Positions 50,896 through 59,381 of a stretch of 64,000 nt of DNA are shown here, piece by piece. The notes beneath the pieces were generated by a model that worked only from the letters and a program-made list of their open reading frames with translations, had not been told where the DNA came from and did not search any database. Each line of letters opens with the position of its first letter. The first letter of the stretch is position 1. A program made the translations under genes and the position numbers. Origin of the DNA: an uncultured Mycoplasmatota bacterium (lineage in GTDB: Bacteria > Bacillota_I > Bacilli_A > RF39 > UBA660); the NCBI GenBank assembly GCA_948434005.1, contig CAOJEH010000002.1, positions 1 to 64,000 of the forward strand, in the 5' to 3' direction.

Positions 50896-52182
50896 ATGGA
50901 AATAGAAAAAATCTCTATGCTAGTAAATAATGAAAATAATGTTGAAGGAATATTAATAAAGTATAAAAATAATAATAGAGTAAAGTATTATTCTGAATAT
51001 GCAGGTAATTTATCAGAAGAAGATAAAGAAGACTTTTGTATATTAGTAACAAGAATACTATTTAGCAGTAAATGTAATGAAAAAACAGAATTTGTATATC
51101 CTAATGATAAAAAGTATCCCTGTTTATCAGATTCTATTCTAGAACATAGTAAAGATGATTATTGCTTTGGTTCTCCTGAGCACGCTTTACTCATGTCTAC
51201 ACTTAGTATAGGAGTTGCAAGTTCATATATTAACCCAGTATTATTTTTAGGTGAAATAATACCAGGAGTAATTGCTACTTCAGTTGGAACAATATCATCA
51301 CTAAAAGGTATACGAGATACAAATAAAAGAATAAAACATTTTGGAAAAACAGCAAGACAAAAATTTTTAAGAAATGTGTATGCTGTTGCATTGGGGCTAA
51401 ATCTTTTATCTACTACAGCAATTGGTGCTATGGCGGGATATCACGAATTCAATAAAACACAATTAGAAAAGGATATAGATGATTTTATAGCTAAAAAAGA
51501 TGATTCTATAGAAAACCCATTTGATTTAGATATAGATTATAGTAACACTACTAGGATAGAATTATTAATGACAGCAATTACTGAAAATCCAAATTTAAAT
51601 GAGGAAGATAAAAATATTTTATATAGCTTTAAGAAACTCTTGCAAAGAAATCCGTACATAGATTATTATCAAGTATATGAAAAATTTGCAAGTTTAGGAA
51701 TTATATATACAGATGAAAAAGATAAAGATTTAAGTCAAGCAACTTACGACATAAAAGATAATTACATAATTGACTATGAATTTATAAATGAAGGCGATTA
51801 TTATCATCAAAAGGAAATCTCAGAACTGGCAATGAATATAATTGGTTCATTTGATGATTATAAAAATCTAAATAACGGAATGAAAGAATTATTAATAGAT
51901 ATGTATATAACACCTGATTCATATGATCCATTTCAAACCAGAGATGAAATAATAGCACGTTGTATGGAAATAATAGTGGGAATTGATACTCTATTAAAAG
52001 CATACTCTACTAGAGATTTTGGAATTATAGAAGAACATTTAAAAGAAATTAACGATAGTGAAGAAGACTATGAGGGATTAGTTAAGATATTAAAAGATGA
52101 ATCAGTAACAACAGAACAAATCTTTGATGCATATGATAAGTATACACAACCAAAAAATAAAGAATTTGTAAAAACAAAATAA
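50896..52182 (+). CDS. Unknown membrane protein
   Basis: A 428-residue protein. Residues 1-95 are polar; two hydrophobic segments follow (about 98-138, ALLMSTLSIGVASSYINPVLFLGEIIPGVIATSVGTIS, and 160-180, AVALGLNLLSTTAIGAMAGY). The C-terminal 245 residues are acidic, mostly helical and probably outside or cytoplasmic (NPNLNEEDKNILYSFKKLLQRNPYIDYYQVYEKFASLGIIY). No known domain recognised. It has its own promoter and terminator. A polar head, double span and acidic tail suggest a membrane-tethered host-lineage protein. Confidence 0.72.
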   Translation: MEIEKISMLVNNENNVEGILIKYKNNNRVKYYSEYAGNLSEEDKEDFCILVTRILFSSKCNEKTEFVYPNDKKYPCLSDSILEHSKDDYCFGSPEHALLMSTLSIGVASSYINPVLFLGEIIPGVIATSVGTISSLKGIRDTNKRIKHFGKTARQKFLRNVYAVALGLNLLSTTAIGAMAGYHEFNKTQLEKDIDDFIAKKDDSIENPFDLDIDYSNTTRIELLMTAITENPNLNEEDKNILYSFKKLLQRNPYIDYYQVYEKFASLGIIYTDEKDKDLSQATYDIKDNYIIDYEFINEGDYYHQKEISELAMNIIGSFDDYKNLNNGMKELLIDMYITPDSYDPFQTRDEIIARCMEIIVGIDTLLKAYSTRDFGIIEEHLKEINDSEEDYEGLVKILKDESVTTEQIFDAYDKYTQPKNKEFVKTK

Positions 52183-52191
52183 TATAATACT

Positions 52192-52221
52192 AAGAATAAT
52201 TAATACTGATTATTCTTTTTT
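52192..52221 (+). terminator. Intrinsic terminator
   Basis: AAGAATAAT (52192-52200) and ATTATTCTT (52209-52217) form a perfect 9-bp stem followed by T residues. Confidence 0.88.
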
Positions 52222-52250
52222 TATTTTCACATACTAATAATGGTGATTAT

Positions 52251-53039
52251 ATGAATATATTAATAACAGGAGCTACTTCAAATATTGGTTATCTTTTAGC
52301 AAAAGAATTATCAAAAAAGAATCATACAGTATATTTATCAACGCATACTAAGGAACAATTAAACGCATTGGAAAAGAAAATCAGTGACGACCAATTAAAA
52401 GTAAAATGTTTTAAAATGGATATAACCAGTAAAGAAGATAGAAGATTAATTCAAAAAATAGAGATAGATGTATTAATAAATCATGCGGGTATAGGAAATG
52501 GCGGTAGCATTCTGGAGATGGATATAAAAACATTAGAAAAGAATTATGAGACCAATATTTTTGGTTCATTTTCATTAATACAAGAATTTTATAAGCTAAA
52601 ATCAAGAGAACATAAAAAAGCAAAAATATTTGTAACATCATCTATTGCCAGTATGCTACCAATACCATACCTAGGATGTTATACATCATCAAAAGCAGCT
52701 ATTTCTATGTTAGTATTTACTATAAAACAAGAACTAAAATACTTAAATAAAGATATTACAATTTCACTAATAGAGCCAGGAGCTTATCATACAGGCTTTA
52801 ATCAAGTTATGATTGATAATAAAATAGTATTTACAAAAAAAGATTCTAAGATATATACAAATAGAAATTCAATAAATAGATTACAACGAAACTTATTTGC
52901 ACTAATAGAAAAAGAAGACTATAGTAAATTAGTAATCAAAATAATAAAGCAAATAGAAAAAGAAAAACCAAAATTTAAAATAAGAGTACCATTTTCACAA
53001 GGTTTATTTGCAAAATTATATTTGCTATTTTTTAGATAA
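52251..53039 (+). CDS. Short-chain dehydrogenase/reductase
   Basis: A 262-residue NAD(P)-dependent oxidoreductase. Cofactor motif TGATSNIG (residues 6-13), NHAG (LINHAGIGNGG), catalytic S in FVTSSIASML and Y-x-x-x-K in YTSSKAA. The loop after it (PGAYHTGFNQVM) is the usual substrate cap, and the C-terminus (IRVPFSQGLFAKLYLLFFR) is hydrophobic and may touch the membrane. It resembles DltE- or YqjQ-type SDRs. Substrate unknown. GGTGATT precedes the ATG. Confidence 0.88.
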   Translation: MNILITGATSNIGYLLAKELSKKNHTVYLSTHTKEQLNALEKKISDDQLKVKCFKMDITSKEDRRLIQKIEIDVLINHAGIGNGGSILEMDIKTLEKNYETNIFGSFSLIQEFYKLKSREHKKAKIFVTSSIASMLPIPYLGCYTSSKAAISMLVFTIKQELKYLNKDITISLIEPGAYHTGFNQVMIDNKIVFTKKDSKIYTNRNSINRLQRNLFALIEKEDYSKLVIKIIKQIEKEKPKFKIRVPFSQGLFAKLYLLFFR

Positions 53040-53102
53040 AATATTGATTAAATCTAATAATTATAGTATTATATAAATCAACTCTAAAAAGGAGTAGATA
53101 TT

Positions 53103-54614
53103 ATGGAAAAATATTGTGTAGCACTACTTGTAAAAAAACATAGTATAATAAATACAAATTCGTATTTATATGAACCAACTATAACAATAAAAGGTGCTTA
53201 TGATATGGACAATGAAATATTTATGTCTGAATCAGGAGAAACTTATTATTATTTACAAAAAGATGATTTTCTAGTGTTTGAAACAGATTATGCAGTTTTA
53301 TATCCAACTAGTTATGAAGAACTTAAAGAATTATATAAGTCTGAAAAAAGAGAGTTAACACAAGAAGAATTAATAAGAGCTTTTACAAACGAGCATATGA
53401 TTGAAAGCTTTTTAGCAACATTTAACTATGAAAATAATACAAGTCAAGTAATTACAATAAATATAGATGATTTTATAGAAACAGCATTTGAGCAAACAAG
53501 TAACAAATATAAGACATTAAAAACACAAATAGTTGATGAAAATCTAATAAGTAGTAACGATGAAATAAAAGATCCATTCGATTTTAATTTTGAGGAGATA
53601 ACAAATGCAAAAAATGATACTACTGAAGAAGATACTTACGAAGATTCAATATTTAAAATTGAAGAAGTATATAGAGAAGTAAAAAAACATATTATAGCAC
53701 AGGATAATGAGGCTTTACGTTTAATAACTGAAATAAGTAAGATGGTTGTATCTGGTTATAGAAAAAATATATTGTTAACTGGATCTACAGGTGTAGGTAA
53801 AACTGCATTAATGAAGGCAATAGGCAATGCAATTACAAAAGATGTATTTATAATTGACTCTTTACAAATTTCTTCAACTGCATATAAAGGCTTATCTATA
53901 GAAGAAATATTATATAATTTATACATAAGATGTGATAAAAATAAAAAAAGATTAGAAAACTCAATAATTGTATTTGATGAAATAGATAAAAAAGGTTCTA
54001 GAAGAAAAGATGATCCTGCAGGACAAAGAGTTTTAATGTCTTTATTAAAATTTTTAGAAGGGACAACATATATAATTGGTCAAGATGCTAATAATAAAAG
54101 TAATTCATTTGAAATAAGTACAAATAATATGATAAAAATAGGGTGTGGCTCCTTTTCAGATACATATAAAGAAATGACAATAAAAGGTTTAGGATATAAT
54201 CAAGAATTAAGAGTTGAAAAAGAACCGTCAACAGAAGATTTTATAGAAAAGTCAATGATTCCAGATGAACTTATGGGTAGATTTGAAATAATTGTAAAAT
54301 TAAGCGATTTAACTATAGAAAATCTAATAGAGATAATGGAGAAATCTACTATGAGTGCATGGTTAAGAGAAAAGAAAATATTTGGTATGTGTAATGTTAA
54401 ATTATCGGCTAATGAAGAATATTTAAGACGTATAGCAGAAAAAGCCTATAATAAAAAGACAGGAGCTAGAGCGCTAAATGGTATGATTAGTGATACTACA
54501 TGGAAACCCTATAGTATTATAGATAAAAATAGTGGTATTTATAGTGAGGTAATATTATCAGAAAAGACTGTAGATAATATAGATAGTTTTCAATTAGTAA
54601 AGAGTAGTAAGTAA
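53103..54614 (+). CDS. ClpX-like AAA+ ATPase with unrecognised N-terminal domain
   Basis: A 503-residue protein. The C-terminal 310 residues follow ClpX: Walker A GSTGVGKT (in NILLTGSTGVGKTALMKAIG), Walker B IIVFDEIDKKGSRR, then GQRVLMSLLKFLEGTTY, PDELMGRFEIIVKLSDL (sensor/arginine finger region) and TGARALNGMI (sensor 2). The N-terminal 190 residues are not the ClpX zinc finger; they look beta-rich at first (YCVALLVKKHSI...EPTITIKGAYDM) and acidic later. The pore loop reads TAYKGLS instead of GYVG, and I see no IGF loop for ClpP. It may remodel a special partner without ClpP. AAGGAG precedes the ATG. Confidence 0.82.
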   Translation: MEKYCVALLVKKHSIINTNSYLYEPTITIKGAYDMDNEIFMSESGETYYYLQKDDFLVFETDYAVLYPTSYEELKELYKSEKRELTQEELIRAFTNEHMIESFLATFNYENNTSQVITINIDDFIETAFEQTSNKYKTLKTQIVDENLISSNDEIKDPFDFNFEEITNAKNDTTEEDTYEDSIFKIEEVYREVKKHIIAQDNEALRLITEISKMVVSGYRKNILLTGSTGVGKTALMKAIGNAITKDVFIIDSLQISSTAYKGLSIEEILYNLYIRCDKNKKRLENSIIVFDEIDKKGSRRKDDPAGQRVLMSLLKFLEGTTYIIGQDANNKSNSFEISTNNMIKIGCGSFSDTYKEMTIKGLGYNQELRVEKEPSTEDFIEKSMIPDELMGRFEIIVKLSDLTIENLIEIMEKSTMSAWLREKKIFGMCNVKLSANEEYLRRIAEKAYNKKTGARALNGMISDTTWKPYSIIDKNSGIYSEVILSEKTVDNIDSFQLVKSSK

Positions 54615-54624
54615 TACTCTTTTT
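54599..54624 (+). terminator. Terminator overlapping the stop codon
   Basis: AAAGAGTA (54599-54606) pairs with TACTCTTT (54615-54622); a T run follows and the TAA stop lies in the loop. Confidence 0.75.
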
Positions 54625-54688
54625 AATTTTTTCTATATAATTGTACATACTATAATTATAGAAATAATAATAAAAATAATTAAAAGAC

Positions 54689-54717
54689 TTGAAATTATTT
54701 TATTGATTTGTTATACT
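54689..54717 (+). promoter_or_regulatory. tRNA-Met promoter
   Basis: TTGAAA (54689-54694), a 17-base spacer and TATACT (54712-54717), 17 bases before the tRNA. Confidence 0.75.
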
Positions 54718-54734
54718 TATAATGCTTATTAAAT

Positions 54735-54811
54735 GGCGATGTAGCTCAGCTGGCTAGAGCGTCCGGTTCATACCCGGAAGGTCGTGGGTTCAATTCCCTC
54801 CGTCGCTACCA
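54735..54811 (+). tRNA. tRNA-Met (CAT), elongator type
   Basis: A 77-base cloverleaf with a 7-bp acceptor stem (GGCGATG/CGTCGCT, with G-U pairs at both ends region), D arm GCTC...GAGC, anticodon stem TCCGG/CCGGA with loop TTCATAC (CAT), T arm GTGGG/CCCTC-type pairing with TTCAATT loop, and an encoded CCA. The first pair G1-U72 and near identity in layout to the Bacillus elongator tRNA-Met favour that over initiator tRNA (which needs an unpaired 1-72 and three G-C pairs) or tRNA-Ile2. Confidence 0.92.
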
Positions 54812-54843
54812 CAAAAAAATATGTTCGAATTAATCGAACTTCG

Positions 54844-54872
54844 AAAAAAAGACTTACTATAGGTCTTTTTTT
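54844..54872 (+). terminator. tRNA-Met terminator
   Basis: A 13-bp stem (54844-54856 with 54860-54872, one G-U pair, 3-base loop) with A and T runs on the two sides, so it could work in both directions. Confidence 0.85.
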
Positions 54873-54888
54873 ATTACACTTTTTATTA

Positions 54889-54917
54889 TTGACAAATTGC
54901 TTGGGGAGGGGTATGAT
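54889..54917 (+). promoter_or_regulatory. Promoter of the SGNH-carbamoyltransferase operon
   Basis: TTGACA (54889-54894), a 17-base spacer and TATGAT (54912-54917). The gene starts at 54961 region after GAGGAG. Confidence 0.8.
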
Positions 54918-54958
54918 ATAGAGAGCAAAGTAGAGTTTAATAGAGGAGTTGTTGGTCT

Positions 54959-56449
54959 ATGAAACAACTTAAATTTATGTTTTGGTTTATAATAAGAATA
55001 ATTATCACTTTTTTATTACTTATATTAATTTTATTATGTATAGATAGATTAATAGGGATAAGAAGAGAAAAGCAATTTGGGTGGACATGGTATTCTGAAA
55101 CTTCAAAAATAAATCAAATACTTCTTCAAAAATATATAGATAATGATTATGAATTATATCCACTTGTCATAAATCGAAACGAAACACTTCAGCCAAAACA
55201 AAAAGATGAAAAAAGAATACTAGTCGTTGGTGATTCATATGTTTTTGGATACGCTGGTGATAACAAAAATTATATTTGGTGGAAACAACTACAAAGGAAA
55301 ATAAAGGAAGAAGGTTATAGCAATATTTCTGTTTATGGTGCAGGTACCTGGGGTCTTAATACTCAAGATGAATTAGATAAGATTATCAATAATGATGCTA
55401 TTATGAAAGAAATTGATCCTGATTTAGTTATATTTAGTTATGTTTCAAATGATGCTGAACCAAAAAATAAAGACGGAAGTCAAATATATCCAGATTCATC
55501 AGATTGGAATTATAATACTTCAAACGCAGGATCTAGTGTGTTTGTACGTAATTTTAATAATATATATAAAGAAACTAGAGATAGATTATTTAACATTACT
55601 GATAATGAGACAATATTGACATTAGCAGCTAAAGTGTACGGCTATAAAAGTAATTTAAAAATGAAATTAATTAGTACTGGAAAAAGTTTGAAAATGCATG
55701 AGCAAACTTTAATTTCAGTAGACAAAACGATGAAAGAAAAAAATATACCATACTTTTTCTATTTTTGCGATAATAATACTCATTGGCAGACTCAAAAAAA
55801 TTATAATAAAAATGTAGAGAAAGTAATGAAAAAAAATAATATAAACTATTATAATAGTACTAATAAAGCTAATTACTACTATGATAACTTTTTAATGATT
55901 AATAATCTAAATAATGAAAACTTAAGAATTAACCCTGCTGATGCTCATCCTGGAACTATAAAAACAAATTTTTATAGTGATGATGTTCTAAGTTACTTAC
56001 ACAATGATTATTCGTATATATTTGATGAGAAAACAAACAATTTTAAAAGTAATATAAATATAAATGATACAATGCCACTTTTAAATATAACTAAAGAAGA
56101 CGATTATAATTATGTTATTGAATATCCAAAAAAAGAAAATAAATTAACCGAAAATTCTAATTTTCTATATCTTCCGATTAAAAAGAATTATATAAAACTA
56201 AATTTAGAATATCCAATTAAAGTTAACAAAGTAAAAATAACAGGTAGCAATCTAAAAAATGTTGATTTATATGTTAATCTAGTAAATGAGAAAGTGGGAT
56301 TTGATTTGGATAATGCAACTCAAAAATTAACAAAAATTGAAAACGATAACAATATTTTTAATGTAAATAAAAAAATAACCTCTTTAAATATTAGTGCTAA
56401 TTTTTTAGAAGAAACTGATAGAAATTTAAGGGTAGAATTTATAAAATAA
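54959..56449 (+). CDS. Membrane-anchored SGNH/GDSL-type hydrolase or acyltransferase partner
   Basis: A 496-residue protein with one N-terminal membrane span (residues 8-30) and an outside domain of the SGNH fold: block I GDSYVFG (91-97, S93), glycine in VYGAGTWGLNTQDE, N in YVSNDAEP, and the Asp-His pair in NPADAHPGT. A beta-rich C-terminal part (380-496) may be a carbohydrate-binding or jelly-roll unit. Such proteins add or remove acyl groups on surface glycans. It heads an operon with a carbamoyltransferase and an SxtJ-like protein. The true start may be this ATG just after GGAGTTG. Confidence 0.8.
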   Translation: MKQLKFMFWFIIRIIITFLLLILILLCIDRLIGIRREKQFGWTWYSETSKINQILLQKYIDNDYELYPLVINRNETLQPKQKDEKRILVVGDSYVFGYAGDNKNYIWWKQLQRKIKEEGYSNISVYGAGTWGLNTQDELDKIINNDAIMKEIDPDLVIFSYVSNDAEPKNKDGSQIYPDSSDWNYNTSNAGSSVFVRNFNNIYKETRDRLFNITDNETILTLAAKVYGYKSNLKMKLISTGKSLKMHEQTLISVDKTMKEKNIPYFFYFCDNNTHWQTQKNYNKNVEKVMKKNNINYYNSTNKANYYYDNFLMINNLNNENLRINPADAHPGTIKTNFYSDDVLSYLHNDYSYIFDEKTNNFKSNININDTMPLLNITKEDDYNYVIEYPKKENKLTENSNFLYLPIKKNYIKLNLEYPIKVNKVKITGSNLKNVDLYVNLVNEKVGFDLDNATQKLTKIENDNNIFNVNKKITSLNISANFLEETDRNLRVEFIK

Positions 56450-56465
56450 AAAAGGAGATATAATT

Positions 56466-58250
56466 ATGGCAGTGATTTTAGGAATTTCAGCATATTATCA
56501 TGATTCAGCTGCAACTATAATTAAGAATGGTAAAATTATTGCGGCAGCTCAAGAGGAGAGATTTACAAGAATTAAAGGTGACAAAGATTTTCCAATTAAT
56601 TCTATAAATTATTGTTTAAATGAAGCAAAAATAAATATTGATGATATAGATTATATAGTGTTTTATGAAAATAATTTAAGAAAATTTGAAAGAATAATTG
56701 TATCTGCACACCAAAATATACCCAAAAGTATTAAAACATTCGTACTTTCTATGTCTAAATGGTTAACTAAAAATTTATGGTTGGATAAAGAAATAGCGAA
56801 AAAATTAATGACAAAGAAAAAAATAATTATGTATGATCATCACATGTCACATGCAGCAAGTGCTTTTTACCCATCTCCATATAAAGAAGCAGCAATATTA
56901 ACTATTGATGGAGTAGGTGAATGGGCAACTACCACTTATGGTATAGGAAAAGAAAATAAGATTAATATAATTAAATCGATTGATTTTCCTGATTCTATTG
57001 GCCTTCTATATTCAGCCTTCACAAGTTATCTCGGCTTTAAAATAAACTTTGATGAATATAAAGTTATGGGACTTGCTCCATATGGTAAACCCAAATATGC
57101 AAGTTTAATAAAAGAAAAGTTAGTAAAAATTTATCCGGATGGTTCTATTAAACTAAATATGAAATATTTCAACTATACTAAAGGCATAACAATGATAAAT
57201 AAAGATTTTGAAAATCTATTTAATAAAAAAACAAGAATTCCAGAATCAGAAATAACAGAAATAGATATGGATATAGCAGCTAGCCTACAGTCAGTTATAA
57301 ATGAAATTTTATTGAAGTTAACTAACCATATATATAATGAAACAAAATGTAAAAATTTAGTTATGGCAGGTGGAGTAGCTTTAAATGTTGCTTCTATAGG
57401 ATATTTGAAGAGAAATTCTAAATTTAAAAATATTTGGATACAACCAGCAGCAGGAGATGCCGGAGGAAGTTTAGGTTGCGCTCTAGCATATTATTACAAC
57501 GAATTAAATAATAAACGAATAGTAGAAAAAAGCGATATTATGCAAGGTGCTTTTTTAGGACCTCAAATAATAAAAAATAATAAGGAATTTGATAACTATT
57601 TAAAAAATAATAAGGTAAATTATACTACATTATCTGACGAGTCATTAATAAAAGAGATAGTAAAAAGTCTAGAAGAAGGCAAAATAATTGGAATAGCAAG
57701 AGATAGAATGGAATTTGGTCCAAGAGCACTAGGACACCGTTCTATAATAGCAGATCCTAGAATTGATGATATGCAAAAAAGAGTAAATTTAAAAATAAAG
57801 TTTAGAGAAGGATTTCGACCCTTTGCTCCAATGGTCTTGAATGATGATAAAAAAGAGTATTTTGATATAGATGATGAATCGCCATATATGTTATCTACGT
57901 ATTATGTAACAAAAACTAAACAAATTCCTCTAAAAAAGGGAATAAAAGGCCTTGATTTACTAAATGAAAAGAAATCAGTTATTCCTGCAGTAACACATGT
58001 TGACTATTCATCAAGAGTACAAACAATCGATAAAGAAAGAAATGAATTTACATATAATTTGCTAAAAGGATTTAAGAAAAAAACAAAATGTAGTTGTTTA
58101 TTAAATACATCATTCAATGTACGTGGTGAACCTATTGTATGTACTGAAATTGATGCATATAATTGTTTTATTAAAACGAATATGGATTGTGTTGTAATTG
58201 GAAATAGATTTATAAAAAAAGAAAATCAAGATGGTGATGTATATGAATAA
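56466..58250 (+). CDS. NodU/TobZ-type carbamoyltransferase
   Basis: A 594-residue enzyme that transfers carbamoyl from carbamoyl phosphate to hydroxyls, usually on sugars or natural products. N-terminal ASKHA-like domain: ILGISAYYHDSAATIIKNGKIIAAAQEERFTRIKGD, the metal site YDHHMSHAASAFYPSP and ILTIDGVGEWATT; VMGLAPYGKP; MAGGVALNV; GDAGGSLGCALAYY. C-terminal domain: GIARDRMEFGPRALGHRSIIADPR and FRPFAPMVL, and NTSFNVRGEPIVC. All look intact. AAAGGAG precedes the ATG. It overlaps the next gene by eight bases. Together with the SGNH protein it probably modifies a surface glycan. Confidence 0.92.
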   Translation: MAVILGISAYYHDSAATIIKNGKIIAAAQEERFTRIKGDKDFPINSINYCLNEAKINIDDIDYIVFYENNLRKFERIIVSAHQNIPKSIKTFVLSMSKWLTKNLWLDKEIAKKLMTKKKIIMYDHHMSHAASAFYPSPYKEAAILTIDGVGEWATTTYGIGKENKINIIKSIDFPDSIGLLYSAFTSYLGFKINFDEYKVMGLAPYGKPKYASLIKEKLVKIYPDGSIKLNMKYFNYTKGITMINKDFENLFNKKTRIPESEITEIDMDIAASLQSVINEILLKLTNHIYNETKCKNLVMAGGVALNVASIGYLKRNSKFKNIWIQPAAGDAGGSLGCALAYYYNELNNKRIVEKSDIMQGAFLGPQIIKNNKEFDNYLKNNKVNYTTLSDESLIKEIVKSLEEGKIIGIARDRMEFGPRALGHRSIIADPRIDDMQKRVNLKIKFREGFRPFAPMVLNDDKKEYFDIDDESPYMLSTYYVTKTKQIPLKKGIKGLDLLNEKKSVIPAVTHVDYSSRVQTIDKERNEFTYNLLKGFKKKTKCSCLLNTSFNVRGEPIVCTEIDAYNCFIKTNMDCVVIGNRFIKKENQDGDVYE

Positions 58251-58818
58251 TAAATATATTGATAAAGTTAAAACTAAGAATCAAAAAAAAGAACTAATCA
58301 GTAATTATATTTTTGGACTTTTCTTTGGTTTTTCTACAACTCTTATATTTATTTTTAGACTACTTTATAAAAAAATCAATTTTCTATCTTGGTTTGATGT
58401 TTTATTTATACTTTTTGGTATTTTATGTATATTATTAGCTACTATTAATCCAAGATTTAGATTACTATCAAATATCAGAAAAAAAGTTACTAGTATATTT
58501 AATTTTATTGGAGAAAAGTTATTAGATGTTATATTAATAATTGTATATATTATTTTTGTTATCCCCGTAGGATTATTTATGAAGAAAAAAATACTCAAAA
58601 CAAAAGATCAATCTTCAAACTTTTCTATATATAAGAAAAGTACAGATTTAGATTATAATAAAAACAGTAAAAGATATAGTATTTTGAAAATATTTACCAT
58701 CTTTTCAAGCGGATATTTTTACATGATACCATTAATTATTATTTTAATTATTATAAGCATATTAGTTGTTTTAATATCTTCTAGTGTTTTCACACCGCTT
58801 ATTTATACTTTATTTTAA
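58243..58818 (+). CDS. SxtJ-like membrane protein
   Basis: A 191-residue membrane protein with spans near 25-45, 52-70, 95-118 and 160-188. The order WFDVLFILFGILCILLATINPRFRLLSNIRKKVTSIFNFIGEKLLDVILIIVYIIFVIPVGLFMKKK fits SxtJ-family proteins, which regularly sit beside carbamoyltransferases (first named in the saxitoxin cluster). Function unknown; a membrane partner for the enzyme is plausible. I use ATG 58243 after GGTGAT; two ATGs just upstream are in the same frame. Confidence 0.78.
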   Translation: MNNKYIDKVKTKNQKKELISNYIFGLFFGFSTTLIFIFRLLYKKINFLSWFDVLFILFGILCILLATINPRFRLLSNIRKKVTSIFNFIGEKLLDVILIIVYIIFVIPVGLFMKKKILKTKDQSSNFSIYKKSTDLDYNKNSKRYSILKIFTIFSSGYFYMIPLIIILIIISILVVLISSSVFTPLIYTLF

Positions 58819-58848
58819 ATTAAAATAACTATCAACAATAAAAAATGC

Positions 58849-58876
58849 TTGACTTTTAAACAATTTATGATATAAT
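58849..58876 (+). promoter_or_regulatory. Promoter of the 58924 gene
   Basis: TTGACT (58849-58854), a 16-base spacer and an extended -10 TGA-TATAAT (TATAAT at 58871-58876). Confidence 0.78.
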
Positions 58877-58923
58877 ATGTCTGACTTTTTTGCATATTAG
58901 CAATTATGAATAGAGGTTAAATA

Positions 58924-59229
58924 ATGGGAAAAATTAGAGCAATACAATTTTATGATTTTTTTGATGGAGAATATACATATTTCGTAGAAGAAAATATTAA
59001 AGAAAATAGTTTTTGTATTAGTAAAGGTGGATATTTCTTTAGTGAAAAACAAGCTACTGAATTCGTAGATAGGTATTTTGATTTATTAGTATCTAGAGCA
59101 GCAATTAGACAAGGCGATAATTCATCAGATTTTTATGATTGTGTATCTATGTTAGATAAATCAAAAGATCAACTAATTATTAAAGCACATAAAGATATTC
59201 CAACAGTAAAAGGTAAAGTATTTAAATAA
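58924..59229 (+). CDS. Small unknown cytoplasmic protein
   Basis: A 101-residue soluble protein (IRAIQFYDFFDGEYTYFVEENIKENSFCISKGGYFFSEKQATEFVDRYFDLLVSRAAIRQGDNSSDFYDCVSMLDKSKDQLIIKAHKDIP), with alternating strands and a helix. No family recognised. It has a strong promoter and terminator of its own, so it is a monocistronic and probably well expressed gene. AGAGGTT precedes the ATG. Confidence 0.75.
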   Translation: MGKIRAIQFYDFFDGEYTYFVEENIKENSFCISKGGYFFSEKQATEFVDRYFDLLVSRAAIRQGDNSSDFYDCVSMLDKSKDQLIIKAHKDIPTVKGKVFK

Positions 59230-59244
59230 TACTTTATTTTTTTT
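59215..59244 (+). terminator. Terminator overlapping the stop codon
   Basis: AAAGTATT (59215-59222) and AATACTTT (59228-59235) form a perfect 8-bp stem, followed by A and eight T. The TAA stop straddles loop and stem. Confidence 0.87.
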
Positions 59245-59276
59245 ATAAAATAGTATAAAATGTATAATGTATATAT

Positions 59277-59351
59277 TGCCCCATAGCCAAGTGGTAAGGC
59301 AGTGCGCTCTGACCGCACGACGCGTTAGTTCGAATCTAACTGGGGCAGCCA
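59277..59351 (+). tRNA. tRNA-Gln (CTG)
   Basis: A 75-base cloverleaf: acceptor TGCCCCA/TGGGGCA, D arm GCC...GGC, anticodon stem GTGCG/CGCAC with loop CTCTGAC (anticodon CTG), T arm GTTAG/CTAAC with TTCGAAT, encoded CCA. The U1-A72 pair is normal for tRNA-Gln. A TATAAT lies at 59263-59268. It lies 31 bases before gltX. Confidence 0.95.
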
Positions 59352-59381
59352 ATACAAATAGTAATACAGGAGAGTGTATTT

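Noticed and set aside
54735-54811. Initiator tRNA-Met or tRNA-Ile2 (CAT, lysidine)
   Set aside because: The first base pair and the anticodon stem do not fit initiator tRNA, and the sequence layout follows the Bacillus elongator tRNA-Met; tRNA-Ile2 cannot be fully excluded without a profile score.
54812-54843. T-box or riboswitch after tRNA-Met
   Set aside because: Only a small GTTCGA/TCGAAC stem is present; the stretch is too short and lacks T-box motifs.
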